From Akkermansiaceae bacterium (lineage in GTDB: Bacteria; Verrucomicrobiota; Verrucomicrobiia; Verrucomicrobiales; Akkermansiaceae), in contig CAIXKE010000013.1 of the NCBI GenBank assembly GCA_903919975.1, positions 62,001-126,000 on the forward strand: a stretch of DNA of 64,000 nucleotides, read 5' to 3'. The notes under the pieces are model-generated. The model had not been told where the DNA came from and searched no databases. It worked only from the letters and a program-made list of their open reading frames with translations. The position numbers and the translations under genes were made by a program. Position 1 is the first letter of the stretch. Each line of letters starts with the position of its first letter. Below are positions 1-7,542 of the stretch, one piece after another.

Positions 1-264
1 ACCGCGTGAGCCGCTTAAGAGGCCGGGAGATTATTACTTTATGCGATAGATTGCCTAAATAGCAAAGCGCGCCCGACTCACTCGAAACCGGAATGGCCGT
101 CATGGATGATCCGCTATCAGCATTATACAAACTTCACTCCCACAGCAGGCGGCCATCGATTCCCGCGTATTTCGAAACCACATTGTTGGCACGAAGCCGC
201 TCAACCGCAATTTCCCATCTCACCAACACACCAACACATCGCCTGCAGAATCAATCGAAATGTT

Positions 265-501
265 CTAAGCGGTAATCATGTTAGGAAGAGTCTTGTTCTC
301 ACGGGCTTCCCAGCGGACCCCGCCGTCAGCGGAATCATAACACAGAATCCGCAAATCACGGCCCGAGTCATCTGTCCGAAAATAGCCTCCTGCCACCACG
401 ATCTCATTTCCCAGAGAATCCGTGCCTGCCGCCAGAGACAACAACACCCCGCCCCCCTCGCGGATGTCCGACCAAAGCAGCGGCGCCTGATTTCTCCGCC
501 A
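265..501 (-). pseudogene. Beta-propeller (PQQ/SBBP-like) repeat remnant
   Basis: A minus-strand reading frame of about 78 codons runs between a stop at 502-504 and a stop at 265-267. Its translation contains the pattern GNEIVVAGGY, then a D-R-D-L stretch, then CYDSADGGVRWEAREN. This resembles the repeat of secreted beta-propeller proteins (VVTG..., then D-x-YDAxxGxxxWExRxN). Only about one repeat is present, with no signal peptide, no convincing start (GTG at 447 is the first possible one) and no neighbouring repeats. I read it as the remnant of a larger gene. The match is to a repeat pattern recalled from family knowledge, not to an alignment. Confidence 0.35.
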
Positions 502-893
502 CTAAAAAATCAGGCAGTATGAAAGCACCCGACACCCCGAAAAACTCTCATGCATCCGCAGATACATCCGGAACGCCTCGCCTTCTCTCGACACATTCGT
601 ATTTGGAATCGCGAAAAACACAACGGTGCTCACTGCTTCAAAAATCCTGCAAGAGTTTAAAGATTCGAGCTCAAGCATCGCGCTTCACGTTGCGATAGAG
701 ATGAATAAGGATGACTATTTGCAATTCTACGCTGGCAAAACCACCAATTCGGGCAGGGACGTGGTCATCCAGTCACACCCCCCTGTTTGCCCTCGGCATG
801 GATTGAACCAAAGCACCCGGTGACCGGGCGTGATACCCCACCAAGTTAACATTTATTTGGGGCTGATCCTTCGCCTCGTGCCGCTCCCCACGA

Positions 894-943
894 CGCACTG
901 CTGCTCACTCCAAGAAGCCGCACTGCTGCTCACTCCAAGAAGC
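894..943. repeat. Perfect 25-bp tandem duplication
   Basis: The 25-bp unit beginning CGCACTGCTGCTCACTCCAA occurs twice back to back, at 894-918 and 919-943, with no mismatch. It lies in non-coding sequence. Identity over the full 25 bp indicates a recent slippage or duplication event. No function is evident. Confidence 0.9.
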
Positions 944-1126
944 GCACGAATGTGTCCGTCGATGGCCATGAGAAGCCAATGAGGTAAGCGGTTCGCTTTC
1001 CATTGTCTCCTCATAGCTAGGGCGAACATGTTTCGCTCCTTCTTATGTCAAATAGATGTCTACCAAGATAGGCTCAGACATCCTGACGCGCCGGAAAATG
1101 GGATGACCTGCCGAATGAAATGGCAT

Positions 1127-1171
1127 CGGGCGAAGACGCCCGCGCCACAGTGGCCCGGGCGTCTCAGCCCG
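1127..1171. repeat. Hairpin-forming inverted repeat (GGGCG...CGCCC type)
   Basis: CGGGCGAAGACGCCCG at 1127-1142 pairs with CGGGCGTCTCAGCCCG at 1156-1171 (14 of 16 positions), separated by 13 bases. It lies just past the stop of the minus-strand gene ending at 1185. It could act as a 3'-end stabiliser or terminator-like element, although there is no T-run. The sequence style (cgaagacgcccg... / cgggcgtctcagcccgg) suggests a dispersed intergenic repeat, but only one copy is visible here. Confidence 0.55.
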
Positions 1172-1184
1172 GAGTCTAATGGGG

Positions 1185-1673
1185 TCACGCGATTTCAGGG
1201 ATATTGCCTGGAAGTCCGGCTGAATCCAGCGCTCCGTGAGAGTTGCTATTTGCCCGGCGCGGGGTGGCCCAGTGGTCGACGGAACTGTTCACGAGAAACT
1301 CGGTGCCGAGGGCTTCGCGGCCGAGCAACATGCGGTGGATCATGCGTTTCCGACAGACGAGGCTGACAACGATCCGCTTTTCCACTTCCGCAAGGCGCAG
1401 GGTGGTTTCGATAAAAATCCGGCTGACTCCTTGGCCGGTGCTGCTGCGGACGTGTTTGCGGAGTTTGATCGGTTCCTCCAGCGTGACGAGTCGCTTGTCT
1501 TTGCGGTCAAGGCGGACGGTGAATCGCACGCGGTTGCCGGGCAGCTCATGTATCTCTGCGCAATCGATCGCGCTGCTGCGGGCGCCGGTATCCGCCTTGG
1601 CGCGCATTTTGAGCGACCACTCGGGGAATTCGACCCACTCCCGCCAGCCGATGATTTGTTTGGCGTCGTGCAT
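1185..1673 (-). CDS. Retropepsin-like (RimK-associated 'Zn_protease' family) protein
   Basis: This 162-residue protein belongs to the family first named ATP-dependent zinc protease (Pfam Zn_protease), whose members often travel with RimK-type ligases and are now viewed as retropepsin-like aspartic proteases. The key sequence is KADTGARSSAI, with the D-T-G-A catalytic-loop-like motif at residues 28-31. It is followed by the conserved downstream block RKRMIHRMLLGREAL around residues 108-122. The length matches the family. The last 20 or so residues after FLVN are less conserved in style. The gene starts 15 bp after the stop of the HlyD-like gene, so the two are probably cotranscribed. No rimK gene is present in the window. 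The substrate is unknown. Confidence 0.8.
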   Translation of the reverse strand: MHDAKQIIGWREWVEFPEWSLKMRAKADTGARSSAIDCAEIHELPGNRVRFTVRLDRKDKRLVTLEEPIKLRKHVRSSTGQGVSRIFIETTLRLAEVEKRIVVSLVCRKRMIHRMLLGREALGTEFLVNSSVDHWATPRRANSNSHGALDSAGLPGNIPEIA

Positions 1674-1688
1674 CGTGGTGGTTTTCCG

Positions 1689-3101
1689 TTAGGGGGCAAG
1701 GATGACTTGGCCGGTTTCGAGGCCGTCTAGGATTTCGGTGTCGTCGCCGGAGACCCGGCCGCGTTTGATGGGGCGGCGTTCGGTTTTGCCGTCGGCGAGT
1801 TTGATCTCCGCGGTCCAGCCGCGTGAGTCGTGGGCGAGCGCCTTGGTGGGGATGACGATAGCGGCGGGTTTCTGATAGGAAATGAGGTGGACTTTTACCG
1901 TAGCTCCGACGGCAGGCTTGGGGTCGGCGGGCCAAGTGGCGGAAAGGTGAGCGCGGTAGCTGCCGTCCGGCTCGGGAATGCCGGCGAGCTGGGTGAGTTT
2001 CACGGGAAATTCAATGTCTTCACGGCCGGGAAATGTGGCGGTGCCGGCGAGGTCGGGTGCCAGCAAACGGGCGGTGGTTTCCGCGGGAAAGGCGACGATG
2101 GCGAGCGGCGCGCTGGCTGGTATGAAGGTGGCGAAGGGCCTGCGGACGGGCGGGCGGCCATTTTTAACGAGATTTTTGATGGCGTCGCCGGTAGTCCAGC
2201 GGCCGTTTTGGATCGTCCCGTGATAGAACCAGCCATCGGCGGGGGCTTTGAATTCACAGAGCTTACGATCGAGTTCGAGATCGGCGAGGGTTTGTTGTTC
2301 GCGTGCTTGGCCGGTTTTGAGGGACTCGAGCTCCAGTTTTCTGCGCTCGAGGGAACGGGGGATTTCCTTTTCGGCGGAACCGATGGCGATGGCGGTGTCG
2401 CGCTCGCTGTCGGCAAGGGTGAGGGCTTCGCGGGGCAGGGCGACTTTGAGGTTGTATTGGTTGTTGAGTGTTTCCATGCGCAGGGCGAACTCGGCGGAGA
2501 TCACGCTGTCTTTTTGGCGGGTGAGAATGATTTCTTCGGTCTCCTCGGTCGCATCGGTGAGATCATCCGTTTGATACATTTTGCTGAGTTGCCGAAGTTC
2601 CTCCTGTTGGTTCGAGAGTTGTTGTTTGCTGCGCTCCAGCCTTTGATGGGCGGTCTCCTCTTGGGCCTTGCGGCGAGTGGCAGTGAAGTATGCATGCTCC
2701 TCCTTGGCGATCTGCGCGGCGCGGCGTGCGGCTGCGAGGCGGTGCGGCGCGGTCTCCACCAGCGATTTTAACTCTTGCTCCGCATGGGCCACGGCTAGGC
2801 TGCCGGCCGCGATGGAGCGACGGGTGTCCTCAAGCTTGCGGTCGATTCCAAGGGTGTCGAAACCCGCCAGCACGCCGCCTTTAGTGACCCTCGCACCGTG
2901 CGGGGCGATATTGATGAGTCGGAAATCCTCCCAAGCTTTGGCATCGACCTCAAACAGCAGAGCCTCGCCCTCAGGCATGACCGTGGCGTTGAAAGTTGCC
3001 TCGATGACGAAGGGCTTTTGCTCGATCGTAATCTCCCCCGCATGCAGGGTGACGGCGGCCAGCAAAGCAGGAAAACCAGAGGCAAGATAGGGGCGAAACA
3101 C
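1689..3101 (-). CDS. HlyD/RND-type periplasmic adaptor (membrane fusion) protein
   Basis: The 470-residue product begins with a hydrophobic signal peptide (cleavage probably near residue 21, after HAG). A short lipoyl-like half-motif follows (APHGARVTKGGVLAGFDT, about residues 67-84), then a long charged alpha-helical hairpin rich in K, E, Q and R (about residues 90-280). The second lipoyl half reads FKAPADGWFYHGTIQNGRW. The C-terminal beta-barrel and membrane-proximal domains contain VVIPTKALAHD-like and TEILDGLETGQVI sequences. This is the domain order of periplasmic adaptors of tripartite efflux or export systems. No inner-membrane pump or outer-membrane channel gene is adjacent, so the partner is unknown. 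It lies between the spermidine-synthase-like gene (56-bp gap) and the retropepsin-like gene (15-bp gap) on the same strand. Confidence 0.82.
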   Translation of the reverse strand: MFRPYLASGFPALLAAVTLHAGEITIEQKPFVIEATFNATVMPEGEALLFEVDAKAWEDFRLINIAPHGARVTKGGVLAGFDTLGIDRKLEDTRRSIAAGSLAVAHAEQELKSLVETAPHRLAAARRAAQIAKEEHAYFTATRRKAQEETAHQRLERSKQQLSNQQEELRQLSKMYQTDDLTDATEETEEIILTRQKDSVISAEFALRMETLNNQYNLKVALPREALTLADSERDTAIAIGSAEKEIPRSLERRKLELESLKTGQAREQQTLADLELDRKLCEFKAPADGWFYHGTIQNGRWTTGDAIKNLVKNGRPPVRRPFATFIPASAPLAIVAFPAETTARLLAPDLAGTATFPGREDIEFPVKLTQLAGIPEPDGSYRAHLSATWPADPKPAVGATVKVHLISYQKPAAIVIPTKALAHDSRGWTAEIKLADGKTERRPIKRGRVSGDDTEILDGLETGQVILAP

Positions 3102-3157
3102 GAACGGAACTTACGGTTTCAGCCGCTGATGGGAAGTGGAAATAAAGTCGTGCGAGT

Positions 3158-3835
3158 TCACTCGGCGGCGCGGCCTTTGCGGGCTAGCCAGATCGGGAGG
3201 AGCCGGGTTTTTTTCGCATCCGGGGAGGCGGGCACGGTGAATTCGGCCACTTCGAAACCCGAGCGCTGGAGATTGCGGGTGAGATTGGTCAGGTGGCGCG
3301 AGCCGGCAATGGCGAGCAGGCCCCCGGGTTGCAGCGCTTCATAAGCCGCGGAAACCCAGCGGCGGTCATCCACCCATGGCCGATTGCGCGGGCCGGTGGG
3401 TGAGGCATCCAAATGGAGAAGAATGGCGTGGAGCAAACCCGCATGCCGGATCAGGCCGGAGGGTCCGCAATCGCTTTCGAGCACCACCCGGGGATCCGTG
3501 AGCAGCGGGCTTTCCGGCAAATGCTGGCGATGCCACTCAGGCAGGGCGGCGAGCGGCTCCGCTACGATGAAGGTGCCGCGCTTTTGCTTCAACTCCGCCG
3601 ATACGGTGGCGAGTGAGTGGCCGAGGCCGAGACCGATGAAAAACAAGCTGGGCTGGCGGGCGGGACGGAATGGCGCGCAGGCGAGACGGGCAAGCTCCTC
3701 CTCCGCAGCACGGGTCGCTGGCCCGCAGATCTGTTGGCCATGGATGAGCAAGGACTTGCGGCCATCGTGTTCCTGAAGGGCGAGCGTGCTACCGTCGGGG
3801 AGCTGGGTTTCTGCGAGAGTGATTCTTGGTTTCAT
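3158..3835 (-). CDS. Spermidine-synthase-like (SAM-fold) protein
   Basis: This 225-residue protein resembles the C-terminal Rossmann domain of spermidine synthase-type proteins. LFFIGLGLGHSLATVSAEL (about residues 65-83) fits the nucleotide-binding glycine loop, and FIVAEPLAALPEW fits the acidic strand that follows it. ALQPGGLLAIAGSR fits the later beta strand. The residues that bind putrescine in true spermidine synthases are not recognisable (HAILLHLD stands where a catalytic Asp-rich loop would be). It is therefore more likely a divergent methyltransferase-fold protein than a polyamine enzyme. It is the first gene of a minus-strand group with the HlyD-like and retropepsin-like genes, and is divergent from the TM2 gene across a 38-bp gap. 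Confidence 0.6.
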   Translation of the reverse strand: MKPRITLAETQLPDGSTLALQEHDGRKSLLIHGQQICGPATRAAEEELARLACAPFRPARQPSLFFIGLGLGHSLATVSAELKQKRGTFIVAEPLAALPEWHRQHLPESPLLTDPRVVLESDCGPSGLIRHAGLLHAILLHLDASPTGPRNRPWVDDRRWVSAAYEALQPGGLLAIAGSRHLTNLTRNLQRSGFEVAEFTVPASPDAKKTRLLPIWLARKGRAAE

Positions 3836-3873
3836 GAGGCTTGGGGCTTGTCTTGCCGGGAGGGATGTATTAG

Positions 3874-4149
3874 ATGCGAGGCACTATGTCCACAGAACCT
3901 GTAACTCCGCCGCCCGCAGGGGCCGAAAAAAAACTCATCGCCGGCCTCCTAGGGATTCTTCTCGGATGGACGGGGGCTCATAAATTCGTCCTTGGCTATA
4001 CCAAGGAGGGTGTCATCCAGCTGATTGCCAGCCTGGCGACATGCGGATTATTCGGGATCGTCGGTCTGATCGAAGGCATCATCTATTTGACCAAGAGCGA
4101 CCAGGAATTCGTGGCGACTTATGTGACCGGCCGTAAGGGCTGGTTCTGA
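3874..4149 (+). CDS. TM2 domain membrane protein
   Basis: The 91-residue protein carries one TM2 domain: a first membrane helix around residues 27-43 (LIAGLLGILLGWTGAHKFVLG) and a second around 50-72 (LIASLATCGLFGIVGLIEGI). The G-x-H-K/R-F-x-L-G motif joins them. Family members are small inner-membrane proteins of unknown biochemical role. A good ribosome binding site (GGGAGGG, 3858-3864) sits 9 bases before the ATG at 3874. A second in-frame ATG at 3886 is possible but worse placed. The gene ends just before a strong terminator shared with the convergent HU gene. Confidence 0.85.
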   Translation: MRGTMSTEPVTPPPAGAEKKLIAGLLGILLGWTGAHKFVLGYTKEGVIQLIASLATCGLFGIVGLIEGIIYLTKSDQEFVATYVTGRKGWF

Positions 4150-4177
4150 TTTCCCCTCAAAAAACAAATTTTTCATG

Positions 4178-4212
4178 AAAAAACCCCGGCCATGAGTGGC
4201 CGGGGTTTTTTT
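4178..4212. terminator. Bidirectional intrinsic terminator between TM2 gene and hupB
   Basis: CCCCGGCCA at 4184-4192 pairs perfectly with TGGCCGGGG at 4197-4205 around a TGAG loop. It is flanked by an A-run on the left and a seven-T run on the right. This structure can terminate both the plus-strand TM2 gene and the minus-strand HU gene, which converge on it. Confidence 0.92.
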
Positions 4213-4256
4213 GGGGGTTGATAGTTGAAGACGTGGGGACCGGAGTCCCCGGCTCA

Positions 4257-4532
4257 TCAGAGCGAGCCCTTAAGGACGGAGGATGGCTTGAAGCCGACCG
4301 ACTTGGAGGCGGCGATCTTCATGGATTCTCCAGTCTTCGGGTTGCGACCGGTGCGAGCGGCGCGATTTTTCACCTCGAAAGTGCCGAATCCAATGATTTG
4401 GACTTTCTGGTCCTTCTTCACGCCATTGGCGATTGAGGAGAGAACGGCTTCGAGGGCCTCGTCTGCGGCGCGTTTGGTTGCGTCTTTTCCGAGGGCGGCT
4501 TGGATGGCTTCAATAAGTTCGGCTTTGTTCAT
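4257..4532 (-). CDS. hup: Histone-like DNA-binding protein HU
   Basis: This 91-residue protein matches the usual length of HU (about 90). It opens with MNKAELIEAI, the typical N-terminal helix. It carries the signature GFGTFEVKNRAARTGRNPKTG (about residues 48-68), which forms the DNA-embracing beta arm, and ends with the helix that follows FKPSSVLK. HU bends and compacts DNA as a dimer. It could be an IHF-like subunit, but the arm sequence and single copy fit HU. The region upstream of the ATG is pyrimidine-rich (TTTCCCCTGCC) and lacks a purine-rich ribosome binding site. The gene is divergent from the YiiX-like gene and ends at a strong terminator. Confidence 0.95.
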   Translation of the reverse strand: MNKAELIEAIQAALGKDATKRAADEALEAVLSSIANGVKKDQKVQIIGFGTFEVKNRAARTGRNPKTGESMKIAASKSVGFKPSSVLKGSL

Positions 4533-4753
4533 GGCAGGGGAAACATCAGCGGATGGGGGATGGGGTTGGCAAGCGAAAAACCGTTGAATTTACAGGGTTT
4601 TTTCAAACTGGCGGCTTGACTCCGCCGCGCGGGGGGGATCGAGGGCCTGAATTTTTCGGGTCCGGCGAGGGTGCACGCCGAATTGTTAGTGATTGTTAGA
4701 TCGCCGGTGGCCGTGGCGGCATCCGTCGGCGAGGTTGACGCGGCGAGGTGATT

Positions 4754-5709
4754 ATGGGAGAAGCGCGTGGTTTGGAATACGAGGAAATGGAAAAAATTCT
4801 GGCCCGCAGCGTGGCCGTGATGCTCGCGGCGTCGGGAGCGCTGCCGGGTCACGACGACTTGGGCGCGGAGCTGGCTTGTGTGACAGCGGCAGAGGCCCGT
4901 GGATATTTTCTGCCGGACGAGGAAGAGCTGAAATCCAAGCCCTGGCGGCGGATCCGGTGGTCGGGCCGGTGGTGGCGCTGCTGCTGACGGAAGAACCGGG
5001 GATCGAGCGGCGGCGGCGTGAGATGCTGAAGCAGATCGTTTCTTACCGGTGGCTCTCGTTTCTCCGGCGGAACCGGTCGGCATGGAAAAAGGTGATGTTC
5101 GGGTTTTTCGAGGCATCCGGACGCGCGGTCGCGGAGTTGCGACAGCCGGGCGTCAAACCGTCCAGAGCACCGAAACGGATTGCTGGGAAATTGCGTGAGG
5201 CGCTGCTAGCGCAGGTAAAGCCGGGCGATGTGTTCGTGACACGCCATGACGACGCGCTGAGCAATTTCTTCCTGCCGGGATTCTGGCCGCATGCGGCGCT
5301 CTACCTTGGGACGGCGGCGGAGTTGGAGCGCTTTGGCATCCGAGTGCCGCCCAGAGCGGTGGACAGGCCATGGTTTCTCGAATCCAAAAAAGACGCCGTC
5401 CGGATCCGGTCGGCGGAAGAGACGCTGCAAGTGGACGCGCTCGTAGTGCTAAGGCCACCGCTGCAGGAGGCGGATCTCGCGGAGGGCCTGCTGCGCGCGG
5501 CCAGCCACGAGGGGAAACCGTATGATTTCCTGTTCGATTTCCGAACCGCGGATCGGATGGTCTGCACGGAGGTGATTTATCGCGGATTTCACGGAATCCG
5601 GCCGGTGAGGTTTCATTTGCGCGAAGTGGGCAGGCGCCGATTCGTCCGATCCTGCAAAATTTTCATTAATTCATTAAAAGACCTTGCAGACATTCCAAGA
5701 GGTCATTAA
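4754..5709 (+). CDS. YiiX/YaeF-type papain-like hydrolase, apparently frameshifted
   Basis: The downstream two thirds encode a permuted papain-like amidase/peptidase of the YiiX-YaeF (C92) group. KPGDVFVTRHDDALSNFF, then FWPHAALYLG with the presumed catalytic His, and VCTEVIYRGF with the presumed catalytic Cys, match the family pattern. The N-terminus lies in another frame. A good start at ATG 4754 follows a GAGG (4745-4748) and gives a protein-like sequence ending RGYFLPDEEELKS, but that frame stops at 4985-4987. Sense resumes in the frame that ends at 5709, from about LAADPVV onward (near 4940). A shift of -1 (or +2) around 4930-4945 is therefore needed. I see no classic slippery heptamer there, so a sequencing error or a real inactivating mutation is more likely than programmed frameshifting. 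Confidence 0.7.
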
Positions 5710-5745
5710 AGACCCCGCGCCCGCAGCACGCAGGTATTTTCCGAC

Positions 5746-6624
5746 ATGATCCGTCGTCATCTCACTCTCACTTTGTTCGCTTGGCTCTCATGCCTTGGTT
5801 CCGCCTTCGCGTCTGAGGAGGGCGGTCATCATGCCTTGCCCCTAGATGCCCAACAGCTTTTCGGCCCGTTCACCAACTCCACGATCATGGTCTGGTTGGC
5901 GGTGGGATTGATCGTTCTGTTCTGCCAAGCGGCGACCCGCAAAATGGCGCTGATTCCTTCGGGTTTCCAAAACTTCGCCGAGTGGGTGTTCGAGTCACTC
6001 TATGATGTCCTCGGCGGTCTGATGGGCGAGCACCTGACCAAGCGGGTGTTCTGGTTCTTCGGATCGATTTTCTTCTTCATCCTCGTAAATAACTACATGG
6101 GCCTGATCCCAGGGGTGGGCACGATGGGTTGGAACACCTTAGATAGCCACGGAACTCACGGATTCACCCCGTTTCTCCGTGGTGCCAATGCCGACATCAA
6201 CATGACCGCCGCGATGGCCTTTTCCTTCGCGCTGCTCTGGTTCTATTGGGCCATCACCGAAAACGGCCTGAAAACCTTCCTCGCCCATATTTTCGCACCA
6301 AAGGGACATTTCCACGGCATCATGCTGGCGATGATGGTGCCGATCTTCCTGTTTGTCGGCGTTTTGGAAATGATCTCGATCGCGATTCGTCCGGTCGCTC
6401 TCACATTCCGTCTTTTCGGCAACATTTACGGCGGCGAACAAACGCTTGAGGCGCTGATGGCGCTGATCCCGAAAGCCTTGCAACCGTTTCTGTCCTGGCT
6501 TCCGGCCTTGCCATTTTATTTCATGGAATTGCTCGTCGGTTTCGTGCAAGCCCTCGTTTTTACCTTACTCTGCGCCATTTTCCTCAAGCTGATCTGCGAT
6601 CACGGAGAAGAAGAGCACCATTGA
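5746..6624 (+). CDS. atpB: ATP synthase F0 subunit a
   Basis: This 292-residue membrane protein forms the two half-channels for proton entry and exit next to the c-ring. The essential arginine is Arg222 in ALTFRLFGNIYGGE, the counterpart of the conserved LRLFGN motif. Several membrane helices are evident, including 47-62, 101-120, 152-170, 193-214 and 245-285. The first 22 residues look like a cleavable signal peptide (MIRRHLTLTLFAWLSCLGSAFA). It is the first gene of the atp operon. The leader just before the ATG shows no good Shine-Dalgarno sequence. Confidence 0.97.
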   Translation: MIRRHLTLTLFAWLSCLGSAFASEEGGHHALPLDAQQLFGPFTNSTIMVWLAVGLIVLFCQAATRKMALIPSGFQNFAEWVFESLYDVLGGLMGEHLTKRVFWFFGSIFFFILVNNYMGLIPGVGTMGWNTLDSHGTHGFTPFLRGANADINMTAAMAFSFALLWFYWAITENGLKTFLAHIFAPKGHFHGIMLAMMVPIFLFVGVLEMISIAIRPVALTFRLFGNIYGGEQTLEALMALIPKALQPFLSWLPALPFYFMELLVGFVQALVFTLLCAIFLKLICDHGEEEHH

Positions 6625-6701
6625 CCCCTTTCTGCGCTCTGACCATGGCATGACCGTGGGGGCCGCTGAAAAAACCACAACCAACACCAACACAACCAAC
6701 C

Positions 6702-6896
6702 ATGTTTACTAAAGCATTTGCAGTCGCCCTCGCCGCTCTCGGCGGTGGCATTGGCATCGGCCTCCTCGGCGCCAAAGCCGCTGAAGCCACCGGACGCAAT
6801 CCGGGTGCCGCCACTCCGATCCTGGTCATTTCGATCATTCTCGCCGCGCTCATCGAGGGTATCTTCATCCTCTCCGCGTTCGCCGTACCGTTCTGA
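6702..6896 (+). CDS. atpE: ATP synthase F0 subunit c (proteolipid)
   Basis: This 64-residue hairpin is on the short side for subunit c (usually 70-90). Helix 1 carries the packing motif GGGIGIG (residues 14-20). The polar loop contains GRNP (31-34), which contacts the F1 stalk. Helix 2 carries the ion-binding carboxylate Glu52 in AALIEGIF. The Gln in helix 1 and the Ser/Thr after the Glu that mark sodium-coupled rotors are absent, so proton coupling is likely. A strong terminator hairpin follows the stop codon by 9 bases, which may raise atpE transcript relative to downstream genes. Confidence 0.96.
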   Translation: MFTKAFAVALAALGGGIGIGLLGAKAAEATGRNPGAATPILVISIILAALIEGIFILSAFAVPF

Positions 6897-6905
6897 TTTA
6901 CTTAT

Positions 6906-6942
6906 TACCGCACGCGTCGGCTGACGCGTGCGGTAGTTTTTT
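6906..6942 (+). terminator. Intrinsic terminator hairpin between atpE and atpF
   Basis: TACCGCACGCGTC (6906-6918) pairs perfectly with GACGCGTGCGGTA (6923-6935) around a GGCT loop. A G and six T residues (6937-6942) follow. This is a textbook rho-independent terminator, but it lies inside the atp operon. It most likely acts as a partial terminator or 3'-end stabiliser that increases atpB-atpE transcript over the rest, since subunit c is needed in many copies. Confidence 0.88.
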
Positions 6943-6960
6943 CCGCTAATCTCTCCAGCC

Positions 6961-7518
6961 ATGATCTCCTTGCTTGCCTCCGCCACCGCCGAAGCCGTTA
7001 CCGCAAACCCCGGCATCCTTGAAACGATCCAGAAGACCTTTGGTCTCAACGGGCCGTTTTTCATCGCGCAGGTGATCAACTTCTTTGTCGTCATCTTCGT
7101 CCTCAAAAAATTCGCCTTCGGCCCGATCCAGGCGATGCTCGAACAACGCCGCATCCGCATCGCCGAGGGCGAGGAAAAGCTCAAGCGCATCGAGAAACAA
7201 CTCGCCGAATCCGAGCAAACGACCGCCGCCGCGATAGGCAAAGCCAACGACGAAGCCGTCCGCCTGATCAACGAGGCGAAAGAAGGCGCCCACGCCTTCA
7301 GCGAACAAAAATCCCAAGAAGCCATCGCCATGGCTCAAAACATCCTCGCGAAAGCCGAAACCGCCGCCAAAGCGGACCGCGACCGCCTCAGCTCCGAACT
7401 CAAACGCGAATTCGGCCGCCTCGTCGCCGCCACCACCGCCCAAGTCACCGGCAAAGTGCTCACCGCAGATGACCAAAAACGCATCAACGAGGACGCCCTC
7501 GCCAAGGTCGAAGCTTGA
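6961..7518 (+). CDS. atpF: ATP synthase F0 subunit b
   Basis: This 185-residue subunit b is the peripheral stalk. A short periplasmic N-terminus is followed by one membrane helix (about residues 33-50, FFIAQVINFFVVIFVLKKF). A long, highly charged helix follows, rich in A, E, K and R, that dimerises and binds subunit delta. The motif ...KFAFGPIQAMLEQRR after the membrane helix is typical. The start is not preceded by a purine-rich site (leader TCTCTCCAGCC). It begins 18 bases downstream of the internal terminator hairpin. Confidence 0.95.
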   Translation: MISLLASATAEAVTANPGILETIQKTFGLNGPFFIAQVINFFVVIFVLKKFAFGPIQAMLEQRRIRIAEGEEKLKRIEKQLAESEQTTAAAIGKANDEAVRLINEAKEGAHAFSEQKSQEAIAMAQNILAKAETAAKADRDRLSSELKREFGRLVAATTAQVTGKVLTADDQKRINEDALAKVEA

Positions 7519-7542
7519 TTTGCAGCATTCATTTTCCGCCTC

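Larger units (their letters stand above)
1..1184. other. Gene-poor left edge
   Basis: I find no intact gene in this stretch. Open frames on both strands are short and have no recognisable protein signature. Three things stand out and are listed separately: a minus-strand fragment resembling a beta-propeller repeat, a perfect 25-bp tandem duplication at 894-943, and a hairpin repeat at 1127-1171. The mixture of a gene remnant and repeats looks like decayed intergenic sequence downstream of the minus-strand operon that ends at 1185. Confidence 0.6.

Noticed and set aside
106-522. 138-codon plus-strand frame at the left edge
   Set aside because: It lies opposite the beta-propeller remnant, has no family signature, no ribosome binding site and a composition typical of an antisense frame.
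1830-2771. 313-codon plus-strand frame
   Set aside because: It is antisense to the HlyD-like gene. Its Gly-rich sequence is a codon-bias shadow of that gene.
4693-4930. N-terminal part of the longest frame through the YiiX-like gene
   Set aside because: That part (Arg/Gly-rich) is not protein-like, while the overlapping frame from ATG 4754 has a good start and composition.
4925-4950. Programmed -1 frameshifting in the YiiX-like gene
   Set aside because: No X-XXY-YYZ slippery heptamer is visible near the junction, and no reason for two products is known for this family.
6702-6896. Sodium-coupled ATP synthase
   Set aside because: The c subunit lacks the helix-1 Gln and the Ser/Thr after the ion-binding Glu that mark sodium-binding rotors.
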